DNA from: Paenibacillus sp.
Lineage (GTDB): Bacteria > Bacillota > Bacilli > Paenibacillales > YIM-B00363
Length of the DNA: 64,000 bases
Reading direction: 5' to 3'
NCBI RefSeq assembly: GCF_035645195.1
Contig: NZ_DASQNA010000030.1
Location: 310,001 to 374,000, forward strand
This document shows, piece after piece, positions 1 to 9,700 of the stretch. The notes under the pieces were generated by a model. That model ran no database searches. It worked only from the letters and a program-made list of their open reading frames with translations, and was not told the DNA's origin. Numbering within the stretch: the first letter of the stretch is position 1; every line of letters starts with the position of its first letter. A program made the translations under genes and the position numbers.

Positions 1-2
1 AG

Positions 3-449
3 CAAATCGATGATGCGTATATGATGGGCGATTCGATCCTCGTCGCCCCCCTGACGGCGGACTCCAGCGAACGCACGGTGTATTTGCCCGCAGGGAGCTG
101 GAGAGACTTCTGGACGCATGAGCGCTATGAAGGCGGAAGTTCGTACTCGTTTGCATATGGGTTGGACCGAATTCCGATATTCGTCAAAGACAACGCGATA
201 TTGCCCCTCGCGGTGCCGTTGCAGCACGTCCGCGAGGATGCGGTCTTCGAGCTTACGGTTAGGATGTATGGAGATTCGCCGAAGGAATGCCTTCTCTTCG
301 AGGATGACGGCAACAGCCTATCGTATCGGGAGGGACGCTATAATTGGGTACGGCTTCGTCCCGGAGCGGAGGGAGCGGGCGAAGTCGAACGCCGCGGAAG
401 CTTCGAGGGAATGAAGTATAAGATCAAAGAATGGGTATCGTTCAAGTAG
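3..449 (+). CDS. GH31 alpha-glucosidase/alpha-xylosidase, C-terminal part
   Basis: This is the 3' end of a gene whose start lies before the window; the frame is open from base 3. The peptide begins QIDDAYMMGDSILVAP, the conserved strand of glycoside hydrolase family 31 after the catalytic barrel, and continues through the C-terminal beta-sandwich (YLPAGSWRDFW, then IPIFVKDNAILPL). Family members remove alpha-linked glucose or xylose from the non-reducing ends of oligosaccharides. The catalytic residues are outside the window, so the exact substrate cannot be judged. The same-strand regulator starts about 95 bp downstream, which makes this probably the preceding gene of the same sugar-utilisation locus. 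Confidence 0.85.
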   Translation, partial: QIDDAYMMGDSILVAPLTADSSERTVYLPAGSWRDFWTHERYEGGSSYSFAYGLDRIPIFVKDNAILPLAVPLQHVREDAVFELTVRMYGDSPKECLLFEDDGNSLSYREGRYNWVRLRPGAEGAGEVERRGSFEGMKYKIKEWVSFK

Positions 450-544
450 CTCGGGACGCGCGGCAGTGCCGCCGAATTCGTCGCGTCTTCGTTGTCGAAG
501 TGTTGGTTTATGGATAGAATAAGAGCCGAAGGGAGCGAAAAGGT

Positions 545-2779
545 ATGCCGAAGAACTGGTATAATCGACTGCTGTTATCCTATATTCCAATTTTCGTTAT
601 CGTTCCCTTGGTGCTTATCATCATATTCCTTCTCGGCGCGGCGGAGATGACGAGGAAAGAAACGGTTCGCGCGAACGAGGTGTTTTCCGGCCAGGCGTCG
701 CAATCGTTGGAGTACTCGCTGCGCGCGATCAACGAGATGATGAATCGGGAAATCATTTCTAACGGATTCAAGTCGTTCTTTGCCCAATCCGGAAATCCGT
801 ATCTTGCGGCGAACGAGGTGTCCCGCAAGTTGAACGAGATCAAGCTGTCCAATCCGCTGATCGACTCGCTCTATCTGTACCGTCACGTAGACGGCGTCGT
901 GCTCGGGCATCAATCGATGCATGCGGCGGATCAGTTTCCGGATCATGCGTTCCTGACGAGCGTACTCGAACATCCCGGCAGAACGGGATGGTCCGATCCG
1001 AGAACGCTGCATCCGGAAGGGAAGGTCGTCGTTAGTTTAACCCGCAACGTGCCTCTCCTGACCGGGGAGCACGGTTTGATGGTCGTGAACGTGTCGCAAA
1101 GCGCGTTGCGCGATTTCTTGAGGGGAATGATCGGCAACGATTTGACATTCATTCACCTGTACGACAGCCAAGGGAAGCTATGGTTCGGCACCGAAAGCGA
1201 GCATTTGGAGGCGGTGTCGGAGAACGTGGGGCGCGAATTGTCGGGCGTCGAATCGGCATACACGGGCTGGAGCATTCGAAGCGGGATGATCGGCGGTCCG
1301 CCGTTCCGGGCGTTCAAGGAGCTGTCCGATATATATATCGTGGCGGTCATTGGGACACTCGCATTCGGCCTCGCTTGGCTCATTCTCGTCTCGAGGCGGC
1401 AATACCGCCCGGTCGTCAGCATCGTGAAGCGAATACGCGATATGTCTAACCCCGGAACCGCCGCGGAAGAAAATCCGCCGGTCAAGGACGAGTTTTTATT
1501 CATTGAATCCACGCTCAGCAAAATTATGCAGCAATCCGAGGAATATCGAAAGCAGCAAGCGGCGGATGTCGTGTATAAACGCCGGCATTTCTTCCACGAA
1601 TTAATGGAGGGCGGCAGAACGATCGGGAGAGAGGAATGGGAGAAGGAGCTCCGGCGCTTCGGGATGGACCCCGAATTCGGCGTGATGGCCGCCGGCATGC
1701 TAGAGATCGATAAATACCCGACCTTCGAGCAATTGTACTCCGGCAACGGCAAGGATCTCCTTCGATACGCGCTCACGAATGTGATCGCCGAGATCGCGTC
1801 GATCCGGTCTGTACAGGTATGGCCGGAGTGGAGCTCGAGCCAGCAGCTGGGGCTGCTCTTCCTAGCGAAGCCCGGCGATGCGGAGCAAGGCTTCGAGGAT
1901 CGCTTAAGAGAGCTTTGCGAGCACATGGTCCGGTGGACGGCGGACAATCTGAACTTTTCGGTCACGCTCTCGATCGGTACGCTTACGTCGTCGATTTCGG
2001 AGCTGCATCTAAGCTACGACGACGCGACGGAGGCCATGAAGTATAAGTCCGTGCTAGGCAACGGGCGGGTCATCAGTCAGGAGGATATCCGGAACAAGTC
2101 GGAAGGCGAAGTGTACAAGGGGCTGCAGATGGTTCGCGGCATCGCTCAAGCGTACCGGATGGGCGAGGAGCAATGGGAAGAGAAGTTGAAGGAAATGTTC
2201 GACGATTTCCGAAGCCGCATTATTTCCAAAGACGATCTGATCAATGTCATGAACTATTTGATCTACCACTTGTTCCGGGAAATGATGGAGCTTCCGGGGG
2301 AAATTCAAGACAACTGGAAGGATGAAGTCGTTCCTTCGTTGAACGAAGCCATGGAACGGTTCGATACGGTTGACGAGCTGTACGAGGACGTACGCCGGCT
2401 GCTCGAGGCGAACGCCCAGAAGCTGAAGCAGCTTCGGGAGGGCAAGAGCAACCATCAAGCCATTCAAGAGGTTCGAAAGTTTATCGAGGAGCAAGCGAGC
2501 AATCCGAATTTATCGTTGTCGTTGATCGGAGAGCGGTTCCAGATGAGTACCAGCTACGTCAGCCGACTGTTCAAGGATGAATTCGGGGAAAATTTCGTCG
2601 ACTACGTCGCGAAGGTTCGCATCGAACACGCGAAGCGGCTGCTTAGGGAGACCGGTGAATCGATACACGAGATCGCGACGACCATCGGGTATACGAACTA
2701 TATGACGTTCAACCGGGTGTTTAAAAAGGTGACGGCGACGACGCCGAGCGAATACCGGAGCCGTCATCAAAAACTGTGA
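545..2779 (+). CDS. Membrane-bound AraC-family transcriptional regulator
   Basis: A 744-residue one-component regulator. It has a TM segment at about residues 9-31, an extracellular sensor region to about 260, a second TM at about 262-285, a cytoplasmic linker with a degenerate GGDEF-like stretch (LSIGTLTSSI, then YDDATEAMKYK), and a C-terminal AraC DNA-binding domain at about 640-743 with two helix-turn-helices (FQMSTSYVSRLFKDEFG and IHEIATTIGYTNYMTFNRVFKK). In Paenibacillus, proteins of this layout usually sit beside LplB/LplC-type importers and respond to an extracellular sugar. The ATG is preceded by AGGGAGCG. Its likely targets are the two matching promoters at 2880-2997 and 11759-11874; that is inference from position and shared motifs. 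Confidence 0.9.
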   Translation: MPKNWYNRLLLSYIPIFVIVPLVLIIIFLLGAAEMTRKETVRANEVFSGQASQSLEYSLRAINEMMNREIISNGFKSFFAQSGNPYLAANEVSRKLNEIKLSNPLIDSLYLYRHVDGVVLGHQSMHAADQFPDHAFLTSVLEHPGRTGWSDPRTLHPEGKVVVSLTRNVPLLTGEHGLMVVNVSQSALRDFLRGMIGNDLTFIHLYDSQGKLWFGTESEHLEAVSENVGRELSGVESAYTGWSIRSGMIGGPPFRAFKELSDIYIVAVIGTLAFGLAWLILVSRRQYRPVVSIVKRIRDMSNPGTAAEENPPVKDEFLFIESTLSKIMQQSEEYRKQQAADVVYKRRHFFHELMEGGRTIGREEWEKELRRFGMDPEFGVMAAGMLEIDKYPTFEQLYSGNGKDLLRYALTNVIAEIASIRSVQVWPEWSSSQQLGLLFLAKPGDAEQGFEDRLRELCEHMVRWTADNLNFSVTLSIGTLTSSISELHLSYDDATEAMKYKSVLGNGRVISQEDIRNKSEGEVYKGLQMVRGIAQAYRMGEEQWEEKLKEMFDDFRSRIISKDDLINVMNYLIYHLFREMMELPGEIQDNWKDEVVPSLNEAMERFDTVDELYEDVRRLLEANAQKLKQLREGKSNHQAIQEVRKFIEEQASNPNLSLSLIGERFQMSTSYVSRLFKDEFGENFVDYVAKVRIEHAKRLLRETGESIHEIATTIGYTNYMTFNRVFKKVTATTPSEYRSRHQKL

Positions 2780-2794
2780 ATAAACGGATTGGGG

Positions 2795-2834
2795 AAGGGC
2801 CTGCGGATGAAAGCCGCGGGCCTTTCTTTTTTTT
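2795..2834 (+). terminator. Intrinsic terminator after the AraC regulator
   Basis: AAGGGCCTGCGG at 2795-2806 pairs with CCGCGGGCCTTT at 2814-2825 (12 bp with two G-U pairs, loop of about 7), followed by a run of T. It separates the regulator gene from the importer operon, which has its own promoter at 2946-2990. Confidence 0.85.
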
Positions 2835-2879
2835 CGAGCGACGGCGGGCTTTTCCGGGAGGCCGCAAAAATTGTGGGGG

Positions 2880-2997
2880 GCTCAAAAACTGTTATACGGA
2901 CGCCTAACCGCGCCTTAGGGAAAGCGTTTCAAGATTTGTTAGCAGGCTCAAAAGCTGTGAGTTGTCGTTCCCGCGGCGCTTCGGTTACAGTGGGGGC
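2880..2997 (+). promoter_or_regulatory. Importer operon promoter with two AraC-type boxes
   Basis: Box A, GCTCAAAAACTGTTA, lies at 2880-2894. A related box B, GCTCAAAAGCTGTGA, lies at 2946-2960 and runs into a -35 TTGTCG (2962-2967). A 17-bp spacer leads to the -10 TTACAG (2985-2990). The heparinase-gene promoter at 11759-11874 has an identical box A, a related box B one base closer, and the same -35/-10 geometry. Box B beside a poor -35 fits activation by an AraC-family protein; the membrane regulator just upstream is the obvious candidate, which is inference. Confidence 0.7.
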
Positions 2998-3069
2998 AGT
3001 CGAACGGTCCCGCCGCAAGGCTTACGCCAGGGCAGACCGGACGGCTTACAATCAACTAGAGGTGGGCTT

Positions 3070-4026
3070 ATGCTATCGAACGAGAAAGCTTCCGCGGAGG
3101 GAACCGTCGCTGATCGGAATGCGTCGCTCCATCGCAAGAGGAGATGGAATCAAAATAAGCCTCTCCTTGTGATGTTTATTCCGGTAGCCGCGTTCTTCCT
3201 TTTATTCAAGTACGCGCCGATGTTGGGTCTTGTAATTGCGTTCAAAGACTACAACTTTGCGGAAGGCATCTGGGGGAGTCCGTGGGTCGGGTTCGCGAAT
3301 TTCGAGTATTTGTTTAACAATCCCAAGACGCTAAACATTATTCGCAATACGCTGGTGCTCAGCGCTTTAAACGTGTTCGTGGGATTTCCGTTCCCGATCA
3401 TACTCGCGATTCTCTTGAACGAGGTGCGAAGGGCTTGGTTTAAGAAATGGGTACAGACGTTGGTCTTTCTTCCCCATTTCCTGAACTGGGTCATCGTCGG
3501 CGGGTTGGTGCTGATGGTATTCGCCTTGGAGACGGGATTCGTCAATAACATGCTGTATGCGTTAACCGGACAGAAGTTCCCGTTCCTGTTCCACGAGACG
3601 TCCTGGATCGCGATTTTCGTAGGTTCCGGGATTTGGAAGGGTGCGGGATGGGCGGCGATCATCTATCTTGCGGCGTTGACGTCGATCGATCCGAGTCTGT
3701 ACGAGGCGGCGAATATGGACGGCGCCAACAAGTGGAAGCAGCTGTGGAACATTACGATACCGGGGATCCAGCCGACGATCGTGCTCATGTTTATTCTAAA
3801 TATCGGCAACGTCATGGATGTCGGCTTCGATCAGGTGTATGTATTGCAAAATCCAGTCATCGTCAACGTCGGCGAGGTGATCAGCACGTGGAACTTCAAA
3901 GTAGGCCTCGGCGCCGGACAGTTCAGCAACGCGACGGCCATGGGATTGTTCGAATCGCTGATCGGTCTCGTACTGGTGCTTACCGCGAATCAAATTGCTC
4001 GTAAATTCGACAGAGGCTTATGGTAG
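3070..4026 (+). CDS. LplB-type sugar ABC transporter permease
   Basis: A 318-residue inner-membrane permease of a carbohydrate importer, with about six TM segments and the cytoplasmic EAA loop (YEAANMDGANKWKQLWNITI) that contacts the ATPase. The reading frame is open further upstream, but the ATG at 3070 is chosen because GAGGTGG precedes it at normal spacing and the upstream extension would include the -10 region. It ends 12 bp before the second permease gene, so the two form an operon with the binding protein. No ATPase gene is present. LplB/LplC systems commonly share a housekeeping MsmX-type ATPase encoded elsewhere, which is family knowledge rather than something visible here. Confidence 0.93.
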   Translation: MLSNEKASAEGTVADRNASLHRKRRWNQNKPLLVMFIPVAAFFLLFKYAPMLGLVIAFKDYNFAEGIWGSPWVGFANFEYLFNNPKTLNIIRNTLVLSALNVFVGFPFPIILAILLNEVRRAWFKKWVQTLVFLPHFLNWVIVGGLVLMVFALETGFVNNMLYALTGQKFPFLFHETSWIAIFVGSGIWKGAGWAAIIYLAALTSIDPSLYEAANMDGANKWKQLWNITIPGIQPTIVLMFILNIGNVMDVGFDQVYVLQNPVIVNVGEVISTWNFKVGLGAGQFSNATAMGLFESLIGLVLVLTANQIARKFDRGLW

Positions 4027-4038
4027 GAGGGGATCAAC

Positions 4039-4914
4039 GTGAAACAATCTTGGGGCGAGAGAGCATTTGACGGAATCAATTACGTCATCTTATCGCTGGT
4101 CGCGATGAGCTGCTTGCTGCCGCTCATTCATCTCGTGGCGCTGAGCCTAAGCAGCGGAGAAGCGATTACGCTCGGAAAAGTAGGTCTTTGGCCGGTCGAA
4201 CCGACGTGGGAGGCGTACAAAAAGCTGATTCACGGGACGGACATCGTCAACGCGCTGCGGAACAGCCTCGTCATTACGGTCGTCGGGACAGCATTAAATA
4301 TGGTCTTCACGGTACTGGCGGCGTATCCGCTGGCGAAGAAACACTTTTATGCGCGAAAATATTTGACGCTTGCGATCGTATTCACGATGCTGTTCTCCGC
4401 CGGTCTTATTCCGAACTATATGCTTGCGAAAGCGTTAGGCCTCGTGAACACGTACGGCGCATTGTGGCTGCCCGGTCTCGTAAGTGCCTACAACATGTTA
4501 ATATTGCGGTCGTTCTTCGAGAACATTCCGGATGAACTCGAAGAGGCTGCGCGGATCGACGGCTGCGGAGAATGGCGCATCATCGGCCAAATCGTCCTTC
4601 CGTTATCGCTCCCGGCGATCGCGACGGTAGCCCTGTTCTACGGCGTCAACCATTGGAATTCGTTCTTCAATGTGTTGATGTATATCAACGATTCGGAAAA
4701 GTTCAATTTGTCCGTCCTCGTGCAAAATATGATCCAAAGTCAATCGCTCCTCATGGAGATGGCGCAGCTCGATCCGGACGCGTTTACGCAGCTTACGCCG
4801 GAGTCGATCAAGTCTGCGGGGGTGCTCGTCATGGTCGTCCCGATGCTGATCGTTTATCCGTTCCTGCAAAAGTATTTCGTGAAGGGCGCGCTCATCGGTT
4901 CCGTCAAAGGCTAA
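4039..4914 (+). CDS. LplC-type sugar ABC transporter permease
   Basis: The second permease, 291 residues, with about six TM helices and an EAA loop EEAARIDGCGEWRIIGQIVL. It pairs with the upstream LplB-like protein to form the membrane channel. It starts at GTG 4039, after AGGAGG at 4025-4030 that overlaps the stop of the previous gene. The C-terminus (FLQKYFVKGALIGSVKG) is typical of this subfamily, so the protein appears full length. The substrate is not readable from the permease itself; the neighbouring lyase, GH38 and GH88 genes suggest an acidic, mannose-containing oligosaccharide. Confidence 0.93.
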   Translation: MKQSWGERAFDGINYVILSLVAMSCLLPLIHLVALSLSSGEAITLGKVGLWPVEPTWEAYKKLIHGTDIVNALRNSLVITVVGTALNMVFTVLAAYPLAKKHFYARKYLTLAIVFTMLFSAGLIPNYMLAKALGLVNTYGALWLPGLVSAYNMLILRSFFENIPDELEEAARIDGCGEWRIIGQIVLPLSLPAIATVALFYGVNHWNSFFNVLMYINDSEKFNLSVLVQNMIQSQSLLMEMAQLDPDAFTQLTPESIKSAGVLVMVVPMLIVYPFLQKYFVKGALIGSVKG

Positions 4915-5025
4915 CGCGGGGAAGGACAGGGAAAGGGGGAATGCCGGCGCTCGGCAACATTTTCCGGATGTACATGGTAAGCTAGTTGCATGATAAGGAT
5001 TGGATGATAAAAGGGAGGCAATTGC

Positions 5026-6675
5026 ATGTTTACACAACGAACGAAGAAGAACATCGCTTGGTCCACATCGGCCGTATTATCGCTATCCGTCTTGGCGGCT
5101 TGCGGCAGCGGCGGAGCGGCGAACGAGCCGAAGGCCGAAGCGCCGGCACCGGCAACCGCCGGGGAAACGAAAGCGGAACCTAGAGGGAAAATAACCGTCT
5201 CGATCTACGATCGCGGACAGATTCCGAAGGAAGAGGGGACGTATTCGGATAACCGATGGACGCGCTGGATCAACGAGAATGGCCCGGTGGACGTTGAGTT
5301 CGTACCCATTCCTCGGAACGAATCGCAGCAGAAGTACAGCATGCTCTTCGCGTCAGGGGAGGCGCCGGACTTGGTGCTGGAATATGACAACGCTTTCGTC
5401 AATACGCTGTGGGCGCAGAAGCAGCTCCTGCCGTTGGACGACCTCATCGCGGAGCACAGCACGGAGTACAAGAAGCTGCTCGAGAAATTTCCGGAGCTGA
5501 AGAAGCTGGCGACAAAGCCGGACGGCAAAATGTACGAAATCGCTCGCATTATGAAGCCGGAAGTGCTCGGGATGATGGTCATCCGCAAGGATTGGCTGGA
5601 TAAGCTCGGTCTGCAGGTGCCGCAAACGATCGAGGAGCTGTACCAAGTGGCCGACGCATTCGCGAACGGCGACCCGGACGGGAACGGCAAGAAGGATACG
5701 TTCGGCATTAACCTGAGCCAGCACGCTACGTATTACGTGGACGCTATGTTCCAGAACGAGATGTTCATCGTCGAAAACGGCGAACTGATCCGCCAATTCG
5801 ATCGGATCAAGCCGGCGTACGAATTCAAGCGTCGTCTGTTCGAGAATAACATCGTAGATAAAGATTTCCTTACCGATACGAACGGTCAGAAGGCGGAACA
5901 GGATTTCGCGAGCGGCAAGCTTGGCATCTACTTGGCGTACAGCTCCGTAATCAGCAGAAACTTCGATACGCTGAAGCAGAATACGCCGGGGGCCGAAATC
6001 GTGGCGATGCCGTTCCCGAAGACGGAGTACGGGCAGTTCGGACCGGACTTCAACCCTCCCTTCCAGTTGACGGGCTCCGTGAACGCGAAGGCCAAGGACC
6101 CGGTCGCGGTGATGAAGTATATCGACTTCATGGTTTCCGAACCGACGGTTCAATATTTCGCGAACGGCGAAGAAGGCGTTCACTACACCGCATCGGCGAG
6201 CGGTTGCCCGCAGCCGATCGACCGCGAGAAGAACAAAACCGAAATGGGTTATATCAACGACTATAAGATGTTCATGCCGACGTATTTGTTGAAGACATGC
6301 GCGGTGAACGAGCGCTCGCTCGAATCGACGAATGCGATCGACCAAGAGTGGATTCAAATCGCGACGGAAGCGCAAAAGCTCTACTTGGATCCGAATCGAC
6401 CGCATCCGGGCTTTACCCATGCGAAGTTCCGTCCGGCGCTGGAAAAAGATTTGAATACGCTCTTCAATGACGGCAGGAACACAATGAACGAAATTATGGC
6501 GAAGACGATCGTGAGCGGAAATGCGTATACGGTCGATCAAGGCGTTGCCGACGTCGTCAGCGCTTGGAATCAAGCGGGCGGCAAGAAACTCGAGGAATGG
6601 TATAAGAACTGGTATCAAGAAAACAAAGACAGTTGGTTGTTCATGCAGGACCTGTATCAAATGGAGTTCGAATAA
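5026..6675 (+). CDS. Extracellular sugar-binding lipoprotein
   Basis: A 549-residue solute-binding protein of the LplA type. The N-terminus has basic residues, a hydrophobic stretch and the lipobox SVLAAC, so it should be lipid-anchored outside the membrane. Residues after a linker rich in A, P and E (about 30-50) form the two-lobed binding fold, with the recurrent DPDGNGKKDTFGI calcium-like loop found in these Paenibacillus proteins. GGGAGG precedes the ATG. It is the third gene of the importer operon and delivers the oligosaccharide to the two permeases. A hairpin between this gene and the next may reduce transcription of the very large downstream gene. Confidence 0.92.
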   Translation: MFTQRTKKNIAWSTSAVLSLSVLAACGSGGAANEPKAEAPAPATAGETKAEPRGKITVSIYDRGQIPKEEGTYSDNRWTRWINENGPVDVEFVPIPRNESQQKYSMLFASGEAPDLVLEYDNAFVNTLWAQKQLLPLDDLIAEHSTEYKKLLEKFPELKKLATKPDGKMYEIARIMKPEVLGMMVIRKDWLDKLGLQVPQTIEELYQVADAFANGDPDGNGKKDTFGINLSQHATYYVDAMFQNEMFIVENGELIRQFDRIKPAYEFKRRLFENNIVDKDFLTDTNGQKAEQDFASGKLGIYLAYSSVISRNFDTLKQNTPGAEIVAMPFPKTEYGQFGPDFNPPFQLTGSVNAKAKDPVAVMKYIDFMVSEPTVQYFANGEEGVHYTASASGCPQPIDREKNKTEMGYINDYKMFMPTYLLKTCAVNERSLESTNAIDQEWIQIATEAQKLYLDPNRPHPGFTHAKFRPALEKDLNTLFNDGRNTMNEIMAKTIVSGNAYTVDQGVADVVSAWNQAGGKKLEEWYKNWYQENKDSWLFMQDLYQMEFE

Positions 6676-6691
6676 GGGATCGGGTCGGGAG

Positions 6692-6737
6692 TTCGGCGGG
6701 GCGTACCGCCCCGCCCGCTTACCGAATTTTTTTAAAC
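6692..6737 (+). terminator. Terminator or attenuating hairpin before the beta-helix gene
   Basis: GGCGGGGC and GCCCCGCC form an 8-bp stem with a short loop, flanked by an outer TTCGG/CCGAA pairing and followed by seven T. It ends about 20 bp before the start of the next same-strand gene and no clear promoter follows. It may therefore act as a partial terminator that lowers expression of the 1640-residue protein relative to the binding protein. Confidence 0.6.
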
Positions 6738-6755
6738 AAGTATGAAAGGGGTTAC

Positions 6756-9700
6756 ATGATGCGAATTCGAAGAAGTTCATTGGCATTCCTTCTCGCGATT
6801 TCCTTGCTGGTTGGCGTCGCGGTTCCCGGCGCCGGAGCGGCAACGGCTGCGGCGAGCGGCGATGGAGCTGCGCCGGAGCCGATCGTCTATCGAGCGTCGG
6901 CGGGGTTTTCCGGTACGCAGGGCGGGAACGGCTGGCATTACTGGAAGCAGCGCAGCGGCGTGCGATCCGACTTGGTGTACGCGGAGACGCCGACGGGCAA
7001 TCCGGTCGTGCCGCGTTGGAAGGACGCCGTGTCGAACACGCCGTGGATTTCCGCGACGGCGATGCATCCGGGAGCGTCCGACGACGTCGTACGCGCGTGG
7101 AAAGCGCCGAGTCATGGGACGGTCGGCATCGGCGGTTCCGCTCGCAAAGGCGATAATCTCGGCGATGGCGTGCTGGTTTCGATCGAGAAGAACGATGCGG
7201 TGCTGTGGAGCGCCCATTTGACGACGACGGAGCCGTCGCTGCCGACGGGCGTCGAGTCGGTGCCGGTCGCCGAAGGCGATATCATCGCTTTTGTCGTCCG
7301 CAAGAACGTCACGCTGAACAACGACCATACGAATTGGGATCCGATCGTTACGTTCACGCCCGGCGGCGGGAACGGCGGGGAGCCGGGCGAAGAAGCGCCC
7401 GACGCGATTCCGGTCGCAGCCGCGGTGAATACGCGGGGCGGACCGCATGCGGACGTGAACCAGAAGATGCTCGTCGCGAACGGGAGCGAATTCGTGATTA
7501 AGCATTTCCTGAAGAACGGCGCTACCGACGCGCCGACGCATCGGGAAGGATATCTTCAGGCGGACTTTGGCATTCTAATAGGTCGGGCGGAGGCGGTCGA
7601 CACCGTTACGATGAACGTCTATGTGCCCGAGGCTGCGGGGAAGGATGTGCCGATTACGATCCGAGGTTTGCAGAACGCCGAGTGGACGGAGTCGGAGATT
7701 ACATACAATAACGCGCCTGCGGAGCCGGGAGTTGTGTTGGACACCGTCGTCGTGAACAATGCCGGCTGGTATCGCTTCGACGTCACATCCTATGTGCTAG
7801 CACGGATCGAAGCGGGGCTGCCGGTCGTCTCGTTCCGTGTGACAGACGACGCCGCGACCGATACGCTGGTTCGGTTTCGCTCTAACGATGCGTCCGAGCC
7901 GGAGCTGCGCCCTTACTTATCGCTGGATGAAGCCGGCGGGGGCGACGGGCGGTTGAGCCGCGGCACCGTCGCCAACTTGCCGGAGAGCTTCTACGCGCGG
8001 CCCGGATTGGAAGGGATGCCGCGCATCGATTACGCATCCATGTACGTTGCCGATGTGAAGAAGTTCGGAGCCGCGGGCGACGGCGAGACGAACGACCGAG
8101 AGGCGTTCGACCGGGCGATCGCCGCGCTCGAACAGGTCGGAGGCGGCATCGTATATATGCCTGCGGGTAGATATTATTTCGCGGCGACGCCCCCGCCGGG
8201 GACGGATGCGCGGGACCGGCGATTCTGGGATCGGACCGACGAGCGTGCGCTTGAAAATATTCATTTCGTCGGCGAAGGCGATGCCACGACGATCGTATTT
8301 CGGAGCCCGGGTCTCGCGGCGCTGCCGGAAGGGCAGCTATTCCATACCGCTAACGGTGCCTATAACGGCCGCCCGTACGGCTGGAGAATCGATGGCGTGA
8401 ATATTTCGTTCCGCAGCTTCGGGACGTCCTGGTCGCCTCGGTTGGATATGCGCGCGATCAACGGACCTTATAATATCGGGCTCAGCGGGGAAAACATTCA
8501 AGCCATCGACTTAAATGTCGACCAAGGCGCGATCGGCATCGTCTTCTGGCAGGGCACTAAGAATGTCTGGGCCGTCGATAACGAGGTGCGAAATACGGGC
8601 GCGGACGGGATTCATTTCGCCAATGTCGTGAATGCGGTGGCGGCTTACAACTATACGGAAAATATTAACGACGACGCGATCGGGTTCGTATCCGACGCTC
8701 CGGGTACGAGAGGGTGGCCCGTCTCGGAAAATAACTTCGCGCTGCACAACACGATTGTACGGACGACGTGGGGGAGAGGCGTCAGCGCCGGCGGAATCGG
8801 GCACCGCATCGAAGGGAACTGGATCGAAAGCTCGCTGCTCGCGGGCGTGTTTACGAATTCTCTGGGGCAAGCCGGCGAGACCGGCGTGCCGGTCGAACGT
8901 ATTTCGATCAAGAATAATACGATTCTTCGTTCGGATCAGAACAACAGAGCCGACAACAATTTCAACCAAAGCCACCTGTACCGGGGCGCGATCGCGATGA
9001 ACAACCTCGCGAACGAGGTGACGATCGAGGACAATCGCATTTTCGGCACCCCGGGCAGCGGCATCTTGTTAAGCGCATGGGGTTCCGCGCTGCGAGCCGC
9101 GAATCTTGCGATCCGCGGGAACGAGATCGCCGATTCTGCGGCGGGTGCGATCAAGATTAACAATAATGCAACGATACACGGGCTGGACATCTCGAATAAC
9201 CGATTGCTCGGGAACGCGAATAGCGTGTTGTTCGGAGGGACGTTGTCCGGCGAAACGTATGCCGGCAATCTGGTATCGCAGCCGACGGTTCCTGCGAAGG
9301 AAGGGTTTGAGGTTTCGGCGGCCGCGCCGTCGTTCACAGATATCTACGACGCCATGGAGAACGCGCCGAACGAGACGGCTTGGGCGAACGCCCCGGAGGT
9401 GAACGTACCCGAAACGATCGTCAACGTCAAGGCGTACGGGGCGAAGGGGGACGGGACCGGCAACGATCTCGTTGCGTTCTACGATGCCCTGGACGCGATT
9501 CCGGAGACCGGCGGCGTACTCTATGTGCCGCAAGGCATCTATAACTTGGAGCCGATTGCGGAACGATCCAACGTCCCGTTCACGGCGATCCGCCACCATC
9601 TGTTGATCCAGGGGCGCAGCCATATCGAGCTTCGGGGAGACGGGGAAGGCTCCGTTCTGCGCTTCCGCTCCGAGGATCATCAAGGGATCCGGCTATTGGG

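Noticed and set aside
2921-2934. Possible cre site (GAAAGCGTTTC) between the two importer boxes
   Set aside because: It lacks the consensus bases at both ends and the half-sites are one base too close. The region is better explained by the AraC boxes.
5353-6843. 496-residue antisense frame opposite the binding-protein gene
   Set aside because: Typical antisense shadow in GC-rich coding DNA; Arg/His-rich composition with no domain. The same applies to the large minus-strand frames at 9774-11429, 12659-13924, 25203-27101 and 28103-30454.
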